From assembly GCA_020975725.1 (NCBI GenBank), contig QXJR01000011.1, positions 434,001 to 498,000 on the forward strand: a DNA stretch of 64,000 nt, in the 5' to 3' direction. The stretch comes from Picocystis sp. L7 (taxonomy: Eukaryota; Chlorophyta; Picocystophyceae; Picocystales; Picocystaceae). How positions within the stretch are numbered: position 1 is the stretch's first letter; the number at the start of each line of letters is the position of its first letter. The notes beneath the pieces were generated by a model. That model searched no databases. It saw only the letters and a list, made by a program, of their open reading frames with translations, and was not told the origin of the DNA. The translations under genes were made by a program, and so were the position numbers. Positions 60,338 through 64,000 of this stretch are shown piece after piece.

Positions 60338-61476
60338 CGATGCAGCGTGCGGCACTTCAGCCAGTGAGAGATTATGCAAGTCATGGGGAGGCTGTGACTG
60401 CAGGGGTTTAGGTGCGCCTCCTTGGCTTCGCACGGGTTGATACATTTTTGGGTGCGCTTGTCGGTGATCACCGGCTCGTACCGCATGCATCCTGCGGGTG
60501 CTGGAGTCGCGTGCACCTCTCACTTGAGAGTTCGTCGAATAAACAAGGCAGTGAGGATCGCTTTTCGTTCGTGTTAGTGCTTGTGTCTCAAGGTCACGTG
60601 CTCCTATCTTCCACCCCGTGTCGGATGGATGCCTTTAAGGGGGGTACCTGTACACGCCCCAATACCCTCCCCTTAGGAAATGTGACGGACGAAGACTTTT
60701 GTCGTTCCAATGCCCCCCCTTTGCTTCGGTTCGTACGAAACCCTCGTCTGGGAGGGAAAAAGGATCCCCAAGGGTTGGCCTGTTTTCGACCCCAACGATG
60801 GACTTGGATTGTTGCACGAGAAAATATGGATCATCCATTCCGCGATGGGACGACTTGGAGAAGCAACGTACAAGAGGAGAGCTTGCATCGAACGCTTGCT
60901 CGGAATGTGCAAATGGAGGGACTTGTGCGACTCCGTTCGGCCGGCGTGTCGCCGCCTTTCGGCAAGGCGAGGGAGTGTCAAGACCCCCATGGTTGGGTTG
61001 GAAACTTAGTTTGGTGTTCCATTTCGTCGCAAGACTTCCATTCGCCCTGCACCTATCTTCACCGTTGCTCCTTGCTGTGCGTGTGTTTTCATTTGCTTCA
61101 TCGACCAAACCGGTGGTCCCATGGAAAAAAAAAATGCGCACGTGGTGTCCATGATCCCCACCTTACGAGTGTCATGTGTACATCCCATCGCAAGCTTCGC
61201 ACGTGCATCTTTCCTCCTCCCATCCGTTCCATTGACACCGTGTGGATGTTCGTACCGTTCTTGATGGGATCGTGCGCGTTCTCGTCCACCTTTACGAGGT
61301 GGGACCACCACCTACGTCCATGTCCAGCCAGACAAAGCAAGCGGTGTCACCATTCATCTTATCTTGGAGTTGGGATTCCTTATCCCCCCTCCGTTTCCCA
61401 CCCGAAGTTAAGTCAAAAGTTAACAGGAATCGAAGAAGGGCAACGAACGTCGCGACAAGGCGCATCGCGCCTTTCG
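60338..61476. other. gap before the SLC4 gene
   Basis: About 1.14 kb with no supported gene, although the SLC4 frame stays open back to 60412. GAAGTTAAG at 61404-61412 and GTTAAC at 61419-61424 lie 53-73 nt before the ATG. Confidence 0.55.
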
Positions 61477-63222
61477 ATGGCTGCGTTCACGACGCCATGC
61501 GTGCGCTTTTCGACGAAAGCGCGGGTGCCCATTGCGTGTTCGACGCCTAGGAAGGCGTACCGGAAGCGACAGATCGCGCGCGCCGTGGCTGGAGCCGAGG
61601 AGAAGGCGGAACTGCCCGTCTTGGAACAACCAGCCATAGGGCTGATGCGCGACGTCAAGAGGAGACTTTTGCCGCATCTTGCGAGCGACTTGACGGACGG
61701 AATGAATGCCAAAACCATGGCCTCTGCCGGGTTCCTCTTCTGCGCCTGTCTGTCGGTGGCCGTGGCATTCGGAGCTGGTGTAGCAGTGGTGACTCAAGGA
61801 CAAATGGGATGCATCGAGATGGTTTTGTCGACTGCAGCCTGCGGAGTGGTCTATGCGCTCACCTGTGGACAGCCACTCGCCATATCAGGCTTTGGAGGAG
61901 CGCATCTTGCCTTCACAGGACTGCTCTATTCACTCAGTGAAGCGGTGGGGGTGGAATTCTTACCAGCCTACGCTTGGGTCGGGATATGGAGTTCCTTCTT
62001 CCTCTTTGTGATGACACTGACCTCCGTGTCCAACCTGGTCCTCTACTTTACAAGATTCACAGATGAGACCTTTTCAGCTCTGAGTTCTGTCATCTTCATT
62101 TATGAGTCCACAAAGACCATTGCAAAGGAGTTCGTAAAGCCAGGCGCGGACCCAACCACCGCCTACCTCTCAGCCCTACTGGCAGCTCTTACCTTCATCA
62201 CCATACGCACCTTTGCTGGAATAAGAAAAAGCATCTTTTTTAGGAAGAAGGCAAGGGAATTGGTGGCCGACTTTGCCCCCACAATCGGCATTGCCGTGGG
62301 GGCACTAGCAGCGTCCAAAGCTGTCATTGCCTTCGGCACCACACTGCCAGGATTGGCACTGCCAGTTGGCCTTCACACATCTACAGGGAGACCATGGCTT
62401 GTTGATATTTTTAGTGCCCCGGTATGGGTGCGTTGGGCGGCTGTTCTGCCAGCAATCATGTTTTCACTGCTGCTTTTCATGGATCAAGTCATTACCACCC
62501 GTTTGGTGAACACACCAGATAACAAGCTGAGAAAGGGCTGGGGCTATCATTTAGACCTACTGGTTATATCTGCGTACACTCTGTTTGCTTCATTCTTTGG
62601 TCTTCCATTCATGACTGCGGCGACAGTGCCCAGCCTCAACCACACGCGGTCGCTTGCATTTGTGGACTACAAAGGGGACGTTGCTGGAGTGATCGAGAAC
62701 CGCATGTCAAATTTCCTCATTCACTTGGGCATCGGTTTTTCTGTACTTTTTCTACGACCGCTCTTGGTGTCCATTCCATTGGCCGTATTTATGGGGTTAT
62801 TTCTGTACTTGGGTGTTTCCGCGGCTTTGAACAACAAGTTCTTAAACCGGGCAACTCTCCTTCTTGCAGACCCCGATCGGTTAAAGAAGTTCAGGCCCAA
62901 AAAGTATGTGAGAAACCTGCCTTTGTCAGTGACAATCAAATACACGCTCGTTCAGTTGACCTGCCTTGCGTCACTTTGGCTGGTCAAATCGTTGCCCAAT
63001 GTCGGGATAATGTTTCCTGTACTTGTTGCTGGCCTGGTTCCCTGTCGCCTCATAGCTGGCAGATTCTTTGACAACGAACATCTTCAAGTCCTCGATGACT
63101 GCGGTGATGCGCTGGAAGCTGGTCGAAAAGCTTTCGTCAACGAGGTTGGAGGCATACAGTCTGGGGTTGCCACGGAAGAAATGGTGATTTTGGAAGCCCC
63201 GGACGACTACGAGGAAGAGTAA
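61477..63222 (+). CDS. SLC4-family anion (bicarbonate or borate) transporter with transit-like N-terminus
   Basis: SLC4 proteins exchange or co-transport bicarbonate, and in plants (BOR) borate. The 581-aa product has the membrane domain only: LTCGQPLAISGFGGAHLAF in the first helices, the FTDETFSALSSVIFIYES block, then FMDQVITTRLVNTPDNKLRKG and GYHLDLLVISAYTLFASFFGLPFMTAATVPSLNH, which is the family's most conserved region. The large cytosolic domain of animal members is lacking. The first 60 residues (MAAFTTPCVRFSTKARVPIA onward) are rich in Ser, Ala, Arg and Lys and poor in acids, consistent with a plastid or mitochondrial transit peptide. The C-terminus is acidic. A plastid bicarbonate carrier is possible but unproven. 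AATAAA at 63302. Confidence 0.86.
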   Translation: MAAFTTPCVRFSTKARVPIACSTPRKAYRKRQIARAVAGAEEKAELPVLEQPAIGLMRDVKRRLLPHLASDLTDGMNAKTMASAGFLFCACLSVAVAFGAGVAVVTQGQMGCIEMVLSTAACGVVYALTCGQPLAISGFGGAHLAFTGLLYSLSEAVGVEFLPAYAWVGIWSSFFLFVMTLTSVSNLVLYFTRFTDETFSALSSVIFIYESTKTIAKEFVKPGADPTTAYLSALLAALTFITIRTFAGIRKSIFFRKKARELVADFAPTIGIAVGALAASKAVIAFGTTLPGLALPVGLHTSTGRPWLVDIFSAPVWVRWAAVLPAIMFSLLLFMDQVITTRLVNTPDNKLRKGWGYHLDLLVISAYTLFASFFGLPFMTAATVPSLNHTRSLAFVDYKGDVAGVIENRMSNFLIHLGIGFSVLFLRPLLVSIPLAVFMGLFLYLGVSAALNNKFLNRATLLLADPDRLKKFRPKKYVRNLPLSVTIKYTLVQLTCLASLWLVKSLPNVGIMFPVLVAGLVPCRLIAGRFFDNEHLQVLDDCGDALEAGRKAFVNEVGGIQSGVATEEMVILEAPDDYEEE

Positions 63223-64000
63223 GCCCTGAGAAGGAGAGTGTGGGATGAAGATTGCCTAGTTTTTGCTGCACTGGCATAAGGAGTTTGGAAGCAGTTTCTT
63301 GAATAAAGATCTACTGCTTCCTTGGCGGTCATACATCGAATGCAGCTTCATGGATGTCCGCCTTTGGAGAAGACACCTTTACAATGTGATTTTGGCGTTG
63401 AGCATCCCTGCCGAACCATGATGGACATTGATTGCTTTGGTACACTGCGCTACTGTAAGGGGATTCCTTTGCAAAAGGGGCAACAGTTTTGCCTTGCTCT
63501 CTCCCGAAGAACTTTCTTGCATCAGCATGACATTCCTTTTCACAAACCCCAATCTCTGTCAGATGTCCATTCCTACCATCCAACATTTCCTTGCATTTAT
63601 TCCACTTCCTCTGCTTACACCGATCACGATACTACCTACAGTCAGTCTCTTGCAAGTTTGCGGTCTACAACCCTTAGTGGATACATTACCTCTTTCAGCC
63701 CATACAACACAAAGGTCTAGCTCAGCCAACCAGCATTGCATAATCTAGCTTGATTCCGTGTGTTGCGCGAGAACGTCGACCTTTGGTGCGAAGCGGAATT
63801 CGACATGATGGATTGTCATTGGACGACTCACATGACGTATGAGTTTCACGACGAAGGAGGAAATTGAAAGGAATGCCCTGTGCATTGGTAGCAGCGAGGT
63901 AGGTACAACATGACAAGCACTTCATCTTACACAACGCTTGTTAAAGTGTTGTTCAAGAGGTTGCCAATCACAAAATTGGCCAGCCAGCAAACAGCGTATT
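63223..64000. other. 3' flank of the SLC4 gene to window end
   Basis: 778 bp, AT-rich; the poly(A) signal is at 63302. No gene is recognised. Confidence 0.6.

Noticed and set aside
60412-61476. 355-codon N-terminal extension of the SLC4 frame
   Set aside because: No homology, frequent Cys/His/Pro as in random reading; promoter-type GAAGTTAA elements lie inside it.
1-64000. CRISPR arrays, operons or other bacterial systems
   Set aside because: Spliceosomal introns, eukaryotic nuclear proteins and AATAAA signals show eukaryotic nuclear DNA; no direct-repeat array was seen.

Overview
This is nuclear DNA from a plastid-bearing, probably unicellular alga of the Archaeplastida type. TPLATE and PLATZ proteins favour the green lineage. 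Red or glaucophyte affinity cannot be excluded from sequence alone. Genes are compact and mostly single-exon. I could place six introns in four genes: MECR, the MFS transporter, the TFIIS-N protein and NAD kinase. All have GT donors and AG acceptors and are 81-222 nt long. Genes lie on both strands, often with convergent ends only 50-225 bp apart, and AATAAA signals sit at or just after several stops.

Layout. 0.2-9.8 kb: mitochondrial enoyl reductase MECR (-), splicing factor SF3B5 (+), a short pirin-like cupin (+), a PLATZ zinc protein (-), ER mannosyltransferase ALG3 (-) and a histidine phosphatase (+). 10-20.5 kb: a GAT-domain protein (-) diverging from a spinster-like MFS carrier (+), acyl-CoA oxidase with a PTS2 signal (+), and a strawberry-notch helicase-like regulator (-) ending in a polybasic CaaX box. 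22.5-27.7 kb: two ankyrin-repeat proteins (-). 29.8-38.3 kb: casein kinase 2 beta (+), a TFIIS-N-domain nuclear protein with a duplicated N-terminal module (-), and TPLATE (+). 38.3-45.5 kb: ZIP metal transporter (-), secreted LTD-CotH protein (-), FKBP-like TPR protein (-), NAD kinase (+). 45.7-51.9 kb: a tight minus-strand run, transcribed right to left, of FAD oxidoreductase, SNAPC1, a methyltransferase-like protein and an LRR membrane protein. 52.0-57.0 kb: one whole-looking, young Ty1/copia element. 58.1-63.2 kb: a small unknown protein, an organelle-type HA-repeat protein and an SLC4 anion transporter with a transit-like N-terminus.

The genes are mostly housekeeping and do not form one pathway. 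There is no CRISPR array, tRNA or rRNA gene that I can see. The least expected signals are short palindromes placed at fixed distances upstream of several start codons (CCCTTTCGAAAGGG and GAAGTTAAC classes), the CaaX-tailed strawberry-notch protein, the duplicated module of the TFIIS-N protein recovered across two introns, and a Copia insertion that separates a gene from its promoter palindrome. Non-coding gaps of 0.3-2 kb hold no gene I can defend.
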